A DNA stretch of 64,000 bases, from assembly GCA_945862265.1 (NCBI GenBank), contig CAMAXP010000017.1, positions 20,329-84,328 on the forward strand, written 5' to 3'. A program made the translations under genes and the position numbers. The notes beneath the pieces were generated by a model that saw only the letters and a program-made list of their open reading frames with translations, searched no databases and was not told the origin of the DNA. Positions 34,571 to 43,932 of the stretch are shown one piece after another. How positions within the stretch are numbered: position 1 is the stretch's first letter; the number at the start of each line of letters is the position of its first letter. This DNA comes from Bordetella parapertussis (GTDB lineage Bacteria; Pseudomonadota; Gammaproteobacteria; Burkholderiales; SG8-39).

Positions 34571-36547
34571 TCACCCTTGCAGGATGCGAATTTCTGCTGC
34601 GGCCAGGCTCTCAGGAGTACCCAGCAGGACAACGACATCGTTCATTTCAAGCATCAGGTCAGCATCCAGGGCAAGCTTGCCCTGACCGATGCGACGAATC
34701 GCCTTTACCTCCACGCCAATAGCATCCAGCGCGAGGGCCGACAGGAGCTTTCCAACACCGCTTGCAGCGGGTGATAACGTCACCGAATGCAGCCGCGGCT
34801 GGGCCGAATCGCCCCCCTCACCCATGTCGTCGGCGCCATGGAAAAGCCCGCGCATGAGGCCATAGTGCTGGTCTCGAACCAGGCGCAGCCTGCGCATCAC
34901 CCGCGACAGCGGCACTCCGATCCATACCAAGGTGTGCGAAGCCAGCATCAGGCCGGACTCCAGGGCCTCAGGCACCACCTCCGACGCCCCCGCGGCATGC
35001 AGGCGATCAATTTCGCTCTCTTCCCTTGCGCGCACGATCACCGGGATCGCGGGATTCAATGCATGGATGTTCGCAAGCACCCGGATGGAGGCGTCCGCAT
35101 CGGCGAACGTAATCACCACAGCCGCCGCCCTAGCGAGACCAGCTGCAGTCAGCGCTTCGCGCCTCGAGCAGTCCGCGAAAACGACGGTATCGCCCGCCAA
35201 CGCAGCCTCGCGCACCCTCTCAGGATCCAGATCCAGCGCGATGTACCGAATCCCCTCCGCTTCGAGAAGGCGTGCCAGCCGCTGGCCGTTGCGGCCATAC
35301 CCCAGAATCACGACGTGGCGATCAGACTCGATGGACTGAACGGCAATGCGATGGAGTTCCAGCGAACGCAACATCCATTCCGACGCGGAAAATCGCATCA
35401 CAATCGCATCGCTTGCGCCAATAATGAACGGGCTCAGCAGCATCGAAATGATCATCGCCGCCAGGAGAACCTGCGACATTTCTGTCGACACGAATCCCGC
35501 CCCTCCGGCGGTGCTCATCAGGACGAATCCGAACTCCCCTGCCTGCGCAAGGGACAGCGCCGTACGCAGCGACGTACCTTGTGTTCCCCCGAACAGCCGC
35601 GCCAACAAGGCGATCAGGGCGAACTTTGCCAGCACGATCAGCAGGACGGCCGCCCCGACGACCCACCACCGCTCCACGACGGCCGGCAGGTCCAGCAACA
35701 TGCCTACCGTCACAAAGAACAACCCGAGCAATATGTCGCGAAACGGCTTGATGTCCTCTTCAACCTGGTAGCGATACTCGGTCTCGGAAATCAACATGCC
35801 GGCGAGAAAGGCACCCAGCGCAAGCGACAGGCCCGCCAGGGAGGTCAAGTATGCAAGCCCGAGGGTAATGAACAACACGTTCAGAACAAACAATTCGTTT
35901 GATCTTCGCTTAGCCACGACATTGAACCAGTACCGCATCAGCCGGGGACCCACCAGGATGAGCGCGCCGAGCACGAACGCCGCCTTCAGCAGTGCGGCCC
36001 CAACGGCAACACCAATCTCCTCCGGTGGCCGCCCAAGCGCCGGAATGACGATGAGGAGCGGCACCACAGCAAGATCCTGGAAGAGCAGCACGCCAATGAT
36101 TTCCCGTCCATGGGGCGTATCCAGCTCGAGCCGTTCGGCAAGCAGCTTCGACACTATCGCGGTCGAAGACATTGCAATCGCCCCCCCGAAAACGAGACTG
36201 GCTTGCCACGAGGCACCGGATGCGATGCCGAGTGCCAGACCGACGGACATAGTGGCAACCACTTGTGTCAGGCCAAGGCCGAACACCACCCTGCGCATTG
36301 CCATCAGCTTCGGAAGGCTGAATTCCAGCCCGATCGAAAACATCAGGAAGACAATACCGAACTCGGCCAAATGCCGCGTTTCGCTGGTATCCGGAATCAG
36401 CCCGAATGCGTGTGGCCCGAGAACGACGCCGGTGACCAGATATCCCAGCATGGGAGGCAATTGCAGGCTGCGAAACCCGACAACCGCCAGCACCGCGCAG
36501 GCAAGCAGGACGAGGACCGGCTGTAGGGAGACGCCTGCTGCTTCCAT
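34571..36547 (-). CDS. CPA2 family cation:proton antiporter (KefB/YbaL-like)
   Basis: A 658-residue protein with a membrane antiporter domain of about 12 helices (about 1-380). It includes HLAEFGIVFLMFSIGLEFSL and the helix-5/6 region LFQDLAVVPLLI. A TrkA-N nucleotide-binding domain follows (HVVILGYGRNGQRLARLLE). A TrkA-C domain ends it (GVEVKAIRRIG to NDVVVLLGTPE). This layout fits KefB/KefC/YbaL K+ or Na+/H+ exchangers controlled by nucleotide. It is divergent from kdsD, a common betaproteobacterial arrangement. Confidence 0.92.
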   Translation of the reverse strand: MEAAGVSLQPVLVLLACAVLAVVGFRSLQLPPMLGYLVTGVVLGPHAFGLIPDTSETRHLAEFGIVFLMFSIGLEFSLPKLMAMRRVVFGLGLTQVVATMSVGLALGIASGASWQASLVFGGAIAMSSTAIVSKLLAERLELDTPHGREIIGVLLFQDLAVVPLLIVIPALGRPPEEIGVAVGAALLKAAFVLGALILVGPRLMRYWFNVVAKRRSNELFVLNVLFITLGLAYLTSLAGLSLALGAFLAGMLISETEYRYQVEEDIKPFRDILLGLFFVTVGMLLDLPAVVERWWVVGAAVLLIVLAKFALIALLARLFGGTQGTSLRTALSLAQAGEFGFVLMSTAGGAGFVSTEMSQVLLAAMIISMLLSPFIIGASDAIVMRFSASEWMLRSLELHRIAVQSIESDRHVVILGYGRNGQRLARLLEAEGIRYIALDLDPERVREAALAGDTVVFADCSRREALTAAGLARAAAVVITFADADASIRVLANIHALNPAIPVIVRAREESEIDRLHAAGASEVVPEALESGLMLASHTLVWIGVPLSRVMRRLRLVRDQHYGLMRGLFHGADDMGEGGDSAQPRLHSVTLSPAASGVGKLLSALALDAIGVEVKAIRRIGQGKLALDADLMLEMNDVVVLLGTPESLAAAEIRILQG

Positions 36548-36607
36548 TGGGGGAACGTGCTCCTCAGGCTATGCCTTGGACTGCGCGGTGGGCTACACTT
36601 CGTGACT

Positions 36608-37609
36608 ATGATAAGCGCAGCGATCGAGACTATCCAAGATTCGGGCGAAAAGTCCCTCGCCCTGGCGCGACGGGTGCTCGAAATCGAAGCTGACGCGGTG
36701 CGCGCCCTCATCGGCCGCATTGACGGGAGCTTCCTGAAGGCGCTGCGCCTGGTTCTGGCCTGCAAGGGCCGCGTGGTGGTGAGCGGGATCGGAAAATCCG
36801 GGCACATAGCACGCAAGATCGCGTCCACGATGGCCAGCACCGGCACACCCGCGTTTTTTGTCCACGCCGCCGAGGCGGGGCATGGCGACCTCGGCATGAT
36901 CCGACCGGAAGACATCTTCGTTTGCATATCCAACTCGGGCGAGTCGTCCGAACTGCTGGCGATCGTCCCGCTGGTCAAGCGGCAGGGCGCCAAGCTGATC
37001 GCGATTACCGGCGAAGCCGGATCCACGCTTGCCAGGGAGGCCGATGTGCATCTCGACGCTGGCGTCGCTCAAGAGGCCTGCCCTTTGAACCTCGCGCCTA
37101 CAGCGAGTACCACAGCCACGCTGGCACTAGGCGACGCACTTGCGGTCGCCCTGCTTGATGCACGCGGCTTTTCGGAAGCCGACTTCGCGCGCTCGCATCC
37201 GGGCGGATCCCTCGGGCGCCGGCTGCTCACGCGGGTCTACGACGTGATGAGGCGCGATGCCGACATACCGACTGTTCCAATCGAGGCTACCCTTTCGACT
37301 GCCGTTCTAGAGATCTCGCGCAAGAGGATGGGAATGACCGCGGTCGTGGACACCGCGGGTCGCATTGCAGGAATCTTTACCGACGGCGATCTCAGGCGTA
37401 CGGTAGAAAAAATTACCGACCTCAAAAGTGCCAGAATCGCTGACCTCATGAGCAAGGCCCCGCGCACCATAGGCCCGCAAGCCCTCGCAGTCGAAGCCGT
37501 CGAACTCATGGAGCGACACATGATCAACCAGCTTCTCGTTGCGGGCGAGGACGGCGTTCTGGTTGGCGCCCTGGACATGCATGACCTCTTCCGCGCAAAG
37601 GTGGTCTGA
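36608..37609 (+). CDS. kdsD: D-arabinose 5-phosphate isomerase
   Basis: KdsD converts ribulose 5-phosphate to arabinose 5-phosphate, the precursor of KDO in lipopolysaccharide. The 333-residue protein has an N-terminal SIS domain (VVSGIGKSGHIARKIASTMAS, ISNSGESSELLAIVP, CPLNLAPTASTTATLALGDA). Two CBS domains follow from about residue 205. Start ATG 36608 (MISAAIETIQDSG) is preferred; the longer frame overlaps the promoter region. kdsC follows at once. Confidence 0.95.
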   Translation: MISAAIETIQDSGEKSLALARRVLEIEADAVRALIGRIDGSFLKALRLVLACKGRVVVSGIGKSGHIARKIASTMASTGTPAFFVHAAEAGHGDLGMIRPEDIFVCISNSGESSELLAIVPLVKRQGAKLIAITGEAGSTLAREADVHLDAGVAQEACPLNLAPTASTTATLALGDALAVALLDARGFSEADFARSHPGGSLGRRLLTRVYDVMRRDADIPTVPIEATLSTAVLEISRKRMGMTAVVDTAGRIAGIFTDGDLRRTVEKITDLKSARIADLMSKAPRTIGPQALAVEAVELMERHMINQLLVAGEDGVLVGALDMHDLFRAKVV

Positions 37610-38134
37610 TTGGACGATGCGCTGCGCAGGGCGGAGTCGGTCCGGCTGATGATATTCGACGTGGATGGCGTTCTGACCGACGGGCGGCTGTATTACACCG
37701 ATTCCGGGGCGGAAATGAAGGCATTCAGCACCCTTGACGGTCTTGGGATACGGATGCTCATGTCGAGCGGAATCGAAATCGCAATCATCACAGGCCGACG
37801 CTCTCAGGTGGTCTCGCACCGCGCGCGCGATCTAGGGATCAGCCATGTTATGCAAGGCGTTGCCGAGAAGCGTCCTGCATTCCTCGGCCTGACCGCCTCA
37901 CTGGGCCTGGCCCCTGAATCCAGCGGATACATGGGCGACGACCTGGTGGACCTGCCCGTGCTCACTCGATGCGGCTTCGCCGCGACAACGCGCGAAGCCC
38001 CGGAGATAGTAAAACGCCACGCACATTTCATTTCTACCCAGCCGGCAGGGGCGGGCGCCGTGCGCGAGGTTTGCGAAATGATCCTGAAAGCCCAGGGCAA
38101 ACTCGACGCCGCATTGGCGCCCTATCTCGCCTGA
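37610..38134 (+). CDS. kdsC: 3-deoxy-D-manno-octulosonate 8-phosphate phosphatase
   Basis: KdsC removes phosphate from KDO 8-phosphate. The 174-residue HAD-family enzyme lacks a cap domain and has the DxD nucleophile in IFDVDGVLTDGRLYY, the Thr in AIITGRRSQVV, Lys in GVAEKRPAF and the acidic motif GYMGDDLVDLPVL. Its start is a TTG directly after the kdsD stop, with no intergenic base, so translation is likely coupled. Confidence 0.94.
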   Translation: MDDALRRAESVRLMIFDVDGVLTDGRLYYTDSGAEMKAFSTLDGLGIRMLMSSGIEIAIITGRRSQVVSHRARDLGISHVMQGVAEKRPAFLGLTASLGLAPESSGYMGDDLVDLPVLTRCGFAATTREAPEIVKRHAHFISTQPAGAGAVREVCEMILKAQGKLDAALAPYLA

Positions 38135-38140
38135 CCAGCC

Positions 38141-38719
38141 ATGCAGCTGTCCCACGCGCGCCTTTTCCCGCTACTGCTCCTCTTCGCACTGGGGCTGCTG
38201 ACCTTCTGGCTTGAACGAACGGCGCGCGTGGAAGAAACCCACCCGTCGCTCCACAGGCACGATCCCGACTACATCGTCAACAACTTCAAGATCACCGGAT
38301 ACGGTCCCGGTGGCCTTGCGGAATCCACGCTCTCCGCCCGCAAAATGGTACATTATCCGGACGACGATTCGACCGACCTCGACGCGCCGCGCGTATTCAA
38401 TACCAAGCCCGGCGAAGCGCCCATGACGCTGGTGGCTGACCGCGGGGCACTCAGTCAGGATGGCGAGGACACGTTCTTGTACGACAACGTTCTGGTGGTA
38501 CGAAAGGAAATCCCCCTGCAACCGGAAATGCGCATGCAGACGGACTTCCTGCATGTCGTCAGGAGCCGTTCGTTGGTCCTGACGGACCGGAACGTCGCCA
38601 TAACCGAGGTGGGGCGCTCCCTTACGGCTCGCGGCATGGAGTACGACAACGCGGCCCGCCTGCTCCTCCTGCACGAAAAGGTGCGCGGCCGATTCGAGGA
38701 AAGGAAGAACAGGAAGTGA
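38141..38719 (+). CDS. lptC: LPS export protein LptC
   Basis: LptC is the bitopic inner-membrane protein that takes LPS from LptBFG to the LptA bridge. The 192-residue product has an N-terminal helix (LFPLLLLFALGLLTFWLER) and a periplasmic beta-jellyroll with HDPDYIVNNFKITGYGPGG. FLHVVRSRSLVLTDRNVAI follows near the end. It sits 6 bp after kdsC and overlaps lptA as GTGA. Confidence 0.92.
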   Translation: MQLSHARLFPLLLLFALGLLTFWLERTARVEETHPSLHRHDPDYIVNNFKITGYGPGGLAESTLSARKMVHYPDDDSTDLDAPRVFNTKPGEAPMTLVADRGALSQDGEDTFLYDNVLVVRKEIPLQPEMRMQTDFLHVVRSRSLVLTDRNVAITEVGRSLTARGMEYDNAARLLLLHEKVRGRFEERKNRK

Positions 38720-39294
38720 ACTCCACAATCCAGGCCGTTCGGACATTCTGCACCTTGGTCGCCTCAGTGACGGCCCTGCTTGCCCCCGATTCGGCCAATG
38801 CGGAAAAGGCGGACAAGGACAAGCCGACCAACATCGAGGCAAACCGCATGAGCTCGGACGATGCCAGGCGGATCAGCATTTTCGAGGGAAACGTCGTGCT
38901 GACGAAGGGCACGATCCTGGTGCGAGCCGAACGAATTACCGTCAGGCAGGATCCAGAGGGCTACCAGATTTCGATCGCCACTGGGAACCCCGCACGCTTC
39001 CGCCAGAAGCGTGACGGCAAGGACGAATGGATAGACGGCGAGGCGCTCACCATCGAGATCGACGACAAGAAAGAGAGGATCGACCTTCGTGAGCAGGCCC
39101 GCATCCTTCGCGACAAAGACGAAGTCCGCGGCGACGCGATATCGGTCGACCAGCGGTCGGAGTTCTTCTCGGTCCTCGGCGGCAAGAGCGTCGCCACATC
39201 AGCAAACCCGGAGGGTCGCGTGCGTGCCGTGATCCAGCCCAAGGCGAAACCTGACGAGCAGGCCACCTCCGCCCCCAAGACGCCCGCGCGATGA
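38716..39294 (+). CDS. lptA: Periplasmic LPS-bridge protein LptA
   Basis: LptA forms the head-to-tail periplasmic bridge that carries LPS to LptDE. The 192-residue protein has a signal peptide (cut after DSANA) and the OstA-type fold: [40 protein letters not shown] and [17 protein letters not shown]. The C-terminus is Lys/Ala/Pro-rich. The start is GTG 38716, overlapping the lptC stop; its own stop overlaps lptB as ATGA. Confidence 0.93.
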   Translation: MNSTIQAVRTFCTLVASVTALLAPDSANAEKADKDKPTNIEANRMSSDDARRISIFEGNVVLTKGTILVRAERITVRQDPEGYQISIATGNPARFRQKRDGKDEWIDGEALTIEIDDKKERIDLREQARILRDKDEVRGDAISVDQRSEFFSVLGGKSVATSANPEGRVRAVIQPKAKPDEQATSAPKTPAR

Positions 39295-40013
39295 GCGCAC
39301 TCTCCGCTGAGAGCCTGCGCAAACGGTACAAGTCGCGCACGGTCGTACAGGATGTTTCCCTGTCAGTGTCCAGTGGAGAAGTCGTCGGCCTGCTCGGCCC
39401 CAATGGCGCCGGCAAGACCACCTGTTTCTACATGATTGTCGGGCTGGTCGCAGCCGACGCAGGGCGGATCCACCTCGATGGCAAGGAACTGACCCACCTG
39501 CCCATCCATCGCCGCGCCCGCCTCGGGATCTCCTACCTGCCGCAGGAAAACTCCGTTTTCCGCAAACTGACTGTCGAAGAAAACGTACAGGCCGTACTTG
39601 AGCTCCAGGGGCTCGCCGGAGAGGAGATAGAGGTGCGCCTGGTGGAGTTGCTGACCGACCTCAATATCACGCACCTGCGCAAGCACCCGGCACTTGCCCT
39701 GTCAGGAGGGGAGCGCAGGCGGCTTGAAATCGCACGCGCCCTTGGTACGCGCCCGTCGTTCATCCTGCTGGACGAACCGTTTGCCGGCGTCGATCCCATC
39801 GCGGTGCTGGATATCCAGCGAATCATCCGCTTCCTGAAAGAGCGCTCAATTGGCGTCCTGATCACCGACCACAACGTCCGGGAAACGCTCGGCATTTGCG
39901 ATCGCGCGTACATCATGAATGACGGCGCCGTACTGGCATCAGGGCATCCTGATGAAATTGTCTATAATGACAGCGTTCGCCGGGTCTATCTGGGCGAAAA
40001 CTTCCGCATGTAG
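39291..40013 (+). CDS. lptB: LPS export ABC transporter ATP-binding protein LptB
   Basis: LptB powers extraction of LPS from the inner membrane with LptF and LptG, which are encoded elsewhere. The 240-residue ATPase has Walker [20 protein letters not shown], the Q-loop [17 protein letters not shown] and signature [16 protein letters not shown]. Walker B is [15 protein letters not shown] and the H-loop is [11 protein letters not shown]. All are close to the LptB family consensus. rpoN follows 85 bp later, as in most proteobacteria. Confidence 0.97.
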   Translation: MSALSAESLRKRYKSRTVVQDVSLSVSSGEVVGLLGPNGAGKTTCFYMIVGLVAADAGRIHLDGKELTHLPIHRRARLGISYLPQENSVFRKLTVEENVQAVLELQGLAGEEIEVRLVELLTDLNITHLRKHPALALSGGERRRLEIARALGTRPSFILLDEPFAGVDPIAVLDIQRIIRFLKERSIGVLITDHNVRETLGICDRAYIMNDGAVLASGHPDEIVYNDSVRRVYLGENFRM

Positions 40014-40098
40014 GCTGATCCAGGGCCGGGGCCGGATCACCGCCCGGCCGAACGGCGGACAACAGACCCCAAACTTTGCGCCCAATTATCGCGTCTCG

Positions 40099-41541
40099 AT
40101 GAAGCCGACCCTCCAGTTCCGGCTCTCCCAGCACCTAACGCTGACTCCGCAGTTGCAACAGTCGATCCGGCTGCTGCAGCTGTCCACGGTCGAGTTGAAC
40201 CAGGAGATCGAGAAGATGCTCATGGAGAATCCGGTCCTCGAGCGGGAGGATGCGGAGGACGGGCTCACGCCCTCCACCACCTATTCATCCCAGGACCCGC
40301 TGGTGCCCGGCACTACGGAGGCTCCAGCAGCGCCCGCAAGCGAGTCCCAGGATGCAGGCCCCGATGAATGGCAACCGGATTTCTCGAAAACGCCCCGCAC
40401 TGGCAGCGATGACGACGAGGACGGGGACCGGGCTTTCGTTGCCCCGGAGACCGTTTCACTCCGGCAGCACCTCAACGACCAGTTGTCGCTGACAAACCTT
40501 CCACAACGCGACCGGGCACTGATCGGGATGCTGATTGACGCCGTGGACGATCACGGCTACCTCACCCAGCCGCTCGAGGAAATCGCCCTGCTCCTGCCTC
40601 CCGAGGCGGACGCGGATATGGAGGACCTGGGCATCGCGCTCCGGCACCTGCAGAACATGGAGCCCGCCGGCGTCGGCGCACGCTCCCCGAGCGAATGCCT
40701 GCTCCTGCAGATCCGGGCGCTGATGCCCGAGACGGACACGGATACGCGCATCGCAAAACTTGCGACGACCATTGTGGAGCATCACCTCGAATCCCTCGCG
40801 CAGCGCGACTACTCCAGGCTCAGGCAACTCACCGGGGCGAACGACGACGACCTGCGCGCCGCACAGCGCCTGATCCTGCGGCTGAACCCGCACCCAGGCT
40901 CGGCATTCTCGAATGTCGAAACCCGCTATGTGATCCCGGATGTGGTCGTGCGCAGGATAGAGGGCATCTGGCGCGCGAGCCTGAACCCTGAGGCGATGCC
41001 CAAGCTGTGCATCAACCGCCTGTATGCATCGCTGCTGTCGGGCAATCGCAACTCCACCGGATCAATGCCCGGCCAGCTCCAAGAGGCGCGCTGGCTCATC
41101 AAGAACGTGCAGCAGCGCTTCGATACGATCCTCAGGGTCTCGCAGGCCATCATCGACCGCCAGCGGCACTTCTTCGAACACGGCGAAGTTGCCATGCGTC
41201 CCATGGTGCTGCGTGAAATCGCCGAGACCCTCGGCCTGCACGAGAGCACGATCTCCCGGGTCACCACGCAAAAGTACATGGCGACGCCACGCGGCACATA
41301 CGAGCTGAAGTATTTCTTCGGCAGCCACGTCGCTACCGAGACGGGGGGCGCCTGCTCGGCGACCGCAATTCGCGCGCTGATAAAGCAGCTCGTATCGGGT
41401 GAAGATACGAAAGCACCGCTTTCGGATTCCCGCATATCGCAAATCCTGGGGCAACAAGGCATCGTGGTCGCAAGGCGGACCATTGCCAAGTACCGGGAAT
41501 CACTGCAGATACCCCCGGTAAATCTGCGAAAGTCCTTGTAG
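40099..41541 (+). CDS. rpoN: RNA polymerase sigma-54 factor
   Basis: RpoN directs RNA polymerase to -24/-12 promoters that need an AAA+ activator. The 480-residue protein begins MKPTLQFRLSQHLTLTPQLQ, the Gln/Leu-rich activator-interacting region I, followed by an acidic region II. It ends with the DNA-binding domain holding the RpoN box VARRTIAKYRE. The open frame continues 60 codons upstream, but ATG 40099 matches the family start. It likely serves the sigma54 promoter before the pilins at 31338. Confidence 0.97.
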   Translation: MKPTLQFRLSQHLTLTPQLQQSIRLLQLSTVELNQEIEKMLMENPVLEREDAEDGLTPSTTYSSQDPLVPGTTEAPAAPASESQDAGPDEWQPDFSKTPRTGSDDDEDGDRAFVAPETVSLRQHLNDQLSLTNLPQRDRALIGMLIDAVDDHGYLTQPLEEIALLLPPEADADMEDLGIALRHLQNMEPAGVGARSPSECLLLQIRALMPETDTDTRIAKLATTIVEHHLESLAQRDYSRLRQLTGANDDDLRAAQRLILRLNPHPGSAFSNVETRYVIPDVVVRRIEGIWRASLNPEAMPKLCINRLYASLLSGNRNSTGSMPGQLQEARWLIKNVQQRFDTILRVSQAIIDRQRHFFEHGEVAMRPMVLREIAETLGLHESTISRVTTQKYMATPRGTYELKYFFGSHVATETGGACSATAIRALIKQLVSGEDTKAPLSDSRISQILGQQGIVVARRTIAKYRESLQIPPVNLRKSL

Positions 41542-41562
41542 AGCCCTGCTGCAGGGTTGGGC

Positions 41563-41568
41563 TATAAT
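41563..41568 (+). promoter_or_regulatory. Perfect -10 box before ptsN
   Basis: TATAAT is an exact sigma70 -10 hexamer, 55 bp before the ptsN start. No good -35 is at 17 bp; a CCCTG-CTG-CAGGG dyad lies immediately upstream at 41544-41556 and may be an operator or the rpoN terminator stem. The element suggests ptsN-hprK-rapZ can be transcribed apart from rpoN. Confidence 0.45.
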
Positions 41569-41623
41569 TCGCCGCCTCGCAGCCAGTCCCTTGCCGGGGC
41601 CAAACCCTCCTGCGGCCCGCCTA

Positions 41624-42109
41624 ATGACCTTTGTCGCCAAGCTCCTTCCGCTCTCCAACGTTGCTGTCGATATTCCGGTATCGAGCAAAAAGCGCCTGTT
41701 CGAGCACTTGGGACTGCTTTTCGAGAACCACCACGGGATCGCCAGCAGCGTTGTGTTTGAAAGCCTTTTTGCCCGGGAGCGCCTTGGTTCAACAGGGCTC
41801 GGACAGGGCGTCGCCATTCCTCACGGCCGAATCAAGGGCCTGAAGGACGCTCTAGGGGCTTTCGTCCGCCTTGCCGCGCCAGTGTCGTTCGACGCCCCGG
41901 ACGCCAAGCCCGTGAGCCTGGTATTCGCACTTCTCGTCCCCGAACAAGCGACGGAAAAACATCTGCAAATCCTCTCCGAGCTTGCGCAGATGTTCAGCGA
42001 TCGCCCCCTGCGGGAATCAATGCTCGCAGCAGCCGATGCTGCGGTGGTTCACCAACTCATCTCACTATGGCAACCCGATGCTGCAGGTCAACGTCACGCG
42101 GCTGCATGA
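41624..42109 (+). CDS. ptsN: Nitrogen-regulatory PTS EIIA protein
   Basis: PtsN (EIIA-Ntr) is the end acceptor of the nitrogen phosphotransferase chain and a regulator of K+ transport and other processes. The 161-residue EIIA domain has the phosphorylated His in GQGVAIPHGRIKGL (His67 from ATG 41624). A start 33 bp further upstream is possible but less family-like. It overlaps hprK by 32 bp. The hpf gene usually found between rpoN and ptsN is absent here. Confidence 0.94.
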   Translation: MTFVAKLLPLSNVAVDIPVSSKKRLFEHLGLLFENHHGIASSVVFESLFARERLGSTGLGQGVAIPHGRIKGLKDALGAFVRLAAPVSFDAPDAKPVSLVFALLVPEQATEKHLQILSELAQMFSDRPLRESMLAAADAAVVHQLISLWQPDAAGQRHAAA

Positions 42110-43022
42110 CGATAACCGCGAACCGCTCCAACTGACCTGGATAGCAGGTCAGGACGGCAGTACCGCGGTCAAGCGCGAAGCCGCTGCTTCCGCGGCGCTG
42201 ATCGGGCACCTCAACCTTACACACCCGAACAGCGTCCAGGTCCTGGGCGACTATGAGGCATCGATGTTCAATGCCTTCGCTGCCGGCGCGCGCACGGAGT
42301 TCGTGGCAAAGCTGTTTACCGGTCCATTGACTGCAGTGATCGTAGCGGACGGCGTGCACGCCCCTACAGAAATCCTGGCTGGCGCGAGAGAGTCCCATAC
42401 CCCGCTCTTTGCCACGCCGCTGGCCGCGCCGCGGGTGATAGAGACGCTGGCTCGCTACCTTGCCAAGGCCCTCGCCGAGAAAACCACGCGCCATGGTGTC
42501 TTCATGGACGTTCTCGGGCTGGGAGTCCTCATCACCGGCGAGTCCGGCGTCGGGAAGAGCGAACTCGGGCTCGAACTCATCAGCCGCGGACATGGCCTGG
42601 TCGCCGACGACGTAGTCGAAATCTCCCGGGTTGCGCCGAAGATCCTCGAAGGTCGCTGCCCGCCGGTGCTGAAGGATTTCATCGAGGTGCGCGGACTCGG
42701 CTTGCTGAACGTCCGCACCATTTTCGGCGAGACCGCTGTGCGACCCAAGATGCGGTTGAAACTGATCGTACATCTGGCAAAGCCCTCGCCGGGCGGCACG
42801 GAAATCGAGCGGCTGCCGCTCGCGGAGCAGTCCGAGGACATCCTGGGCCACACCGTTCGCAAGGTCGTAATCCCGGTTGCTGCCGGACGCAACCTCGCCG
42901 TGCTCCTAGAGGCGGCTGTCCGCAACTACATCCTGCATTTGCGCGGCATCGACAGCACTGCGGAATTCGTCACCCGCCAAAAGCAGGCCATCGAGTACGA
43001 CGGCAAAGGCGAAGACGAGTAG
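42078..43022 (+). CDS. hprK: HPr kinase/phosphorylase
   Basis: HprK phosphorylates and dephosphorylates a Ser of HPr, linking PTS state to regulation. The 314-residue protein has an N-terminal MurF-like domain and a C-terminal kinase domain. The P-loop is LITGESGVGKSELGLELISRG and the HPrK signature is EVRGLGLLNVRTIFGETAV, with PVAAGRNLAVLLEAAVRN near the end. Start ATG 42078 lies inside the end of ptsN; an upstream Met would add more of an overlapping frame. Confidence 0.94.
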   Translation: MLQVNVTRLHDDNREPLQLTWIAGQDGSTAVKREAAASAALIGHLNLTHPNSVQVLGDYEASMFNAFAAGARTEFVAKLFTGPLTAVIVADGVHAPTEILAGARESHTPLFATPLAAPRVIETLARYLAKALAEKTTRHGVFMDVLGLGVLITGESGVGKSELGLELISRGHGLVADDVVEISRVAPKILEGRCPPVLKDFIEVRGLGLLNVRTIFGETAVRPKMRLKLIVHLAKPSPGGTEIERLPLAEQSEDILGHTVRKVVIPVAAGRNLAVLLEAAVRNYILHLRGIDSTAEFVTRQKQAIEYDGKGEDE

Positions 43023-43074
43023 CCACTCCGGTCAAACCGCGACGCAGCGACCGGTTTCGTTATAAGCTTTCCGC

Positions 43075-43932
43075 ATGACCATGCATCTCGTTCTCGTCAG
43101 TGGGTTGTCCGGCTCGGGCAAGAGCATCGCGCTCACGGTGCTCGAGGATGCCGGCTATTACTGCGTCGACAACCTGCCCGCCCCGCTTCTGACCGAAGTT
43201 GTCCGCATGCTCTCCGAGGCCGGCCAGGAATACCTGGCCGTAAGCGTAGATGCACGCAGCGTGTCGCTCTCTGCGTTGCCGGAAAGCCTCGCCGAGCTGC
43301 GCAGCCGCGGAATCAATTCCCGGCTGTTGTACCTGGAAGCAAGCCAGCAGTCGCTGCTACGCCGCTTCTCCGAAACCCGCCGCCGGCACCCCTTAGCCGG
43401 CCAGGACCTGACCGTTGCCGAGGCGATCGAGCGCGAGCGCGAACTGCTCAGCGGGATTTCAGAACTCGGCCACAGGATCGACACCAGCGACCTGCAACCC
43501 AAGGCGCTGCGCCACTGGATCAAAGACCTCCTTGGCCTGCACTCAGGGTCAATGATGCTGTTGTTCGAGTCCTTCGGCTTCAAGGAGGGCATTCCGCTGG
43601 ACGCAAACTGGGTCATCGACGCGCGCATGCTCCCCAACCCGTACTACGAACCCAGGTTGCGCGCGCTTACGGGCCGCGACGCGCCCGTAGTCGAGTTTCT
43701 TGAAGGGCAGGATGCCGTCGGCCGTTTGTACGAGGACGTGCGCAGTTTTCTTTCCCGCTGGCTGCCGGACATGGTCCGTGACAACCGTTACCACGTCACG
43801 GTCGCAATTGGATGTACCGGGGGACAGCACCGCTCCGTATACCTCGCGGAAAAGCTTGCCGCCGAGTTCGGCAAGACCTGGCCGGTGCTGGTCAGGCATC
43901 GGGGGCTTGCCAACAAGGAACCCTCGGATTGA
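43075..43932 (+). CDS. rapZ: RNase adapter protein RapZ
   Basis: RapZ binds RNA and ATP; in E. coli it targets GlmZ sRNA to RNase E. The 285-residue protein has Walker A LVSGLSGSGKSIALTVLE, the typical DAGYYCVDNLPAPLL and a C-terminal domain with VAIGCTGGQHRSVYLAEKL and RHR. ATG 43075 is used; the Met two codons later is also possible. In betaproteobacteria its role may differ from that in enterics. The next gene starts on its stop. Confidence 0.95.
   Translation: MTMHLVLVSGLSGSGKSIALTVLEDAGYYCVDNLPAPLLTEVVRMLSEAGQEYLAVSVDARSVSLSALPESLAELRSRGINSRLLYLEASQQSLLRRFSETRRRHPLAGQDLTVAEAIERERELLSGISELGHRIDTSDLQPKALRHWIKDLLGLHSGSMMLLFESFGFKEGIPLDANWVIDARMLPNPYYEPRLRALTGRDAPVVEFLEGQDAVGRLYEDVRSFLSRWLPDMVRDNRYHVTVAIGCTGGQHRSVYLAEKLAAEFGKTWPVLVRHRGLANKEPSD

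Noticed and set aside
36548..36607. Sigma70 promoter before kdsD (TTGGAC and TACACT)
   Set aside because: The two hexamers are only 12 bp apart, too close for a working promoter.
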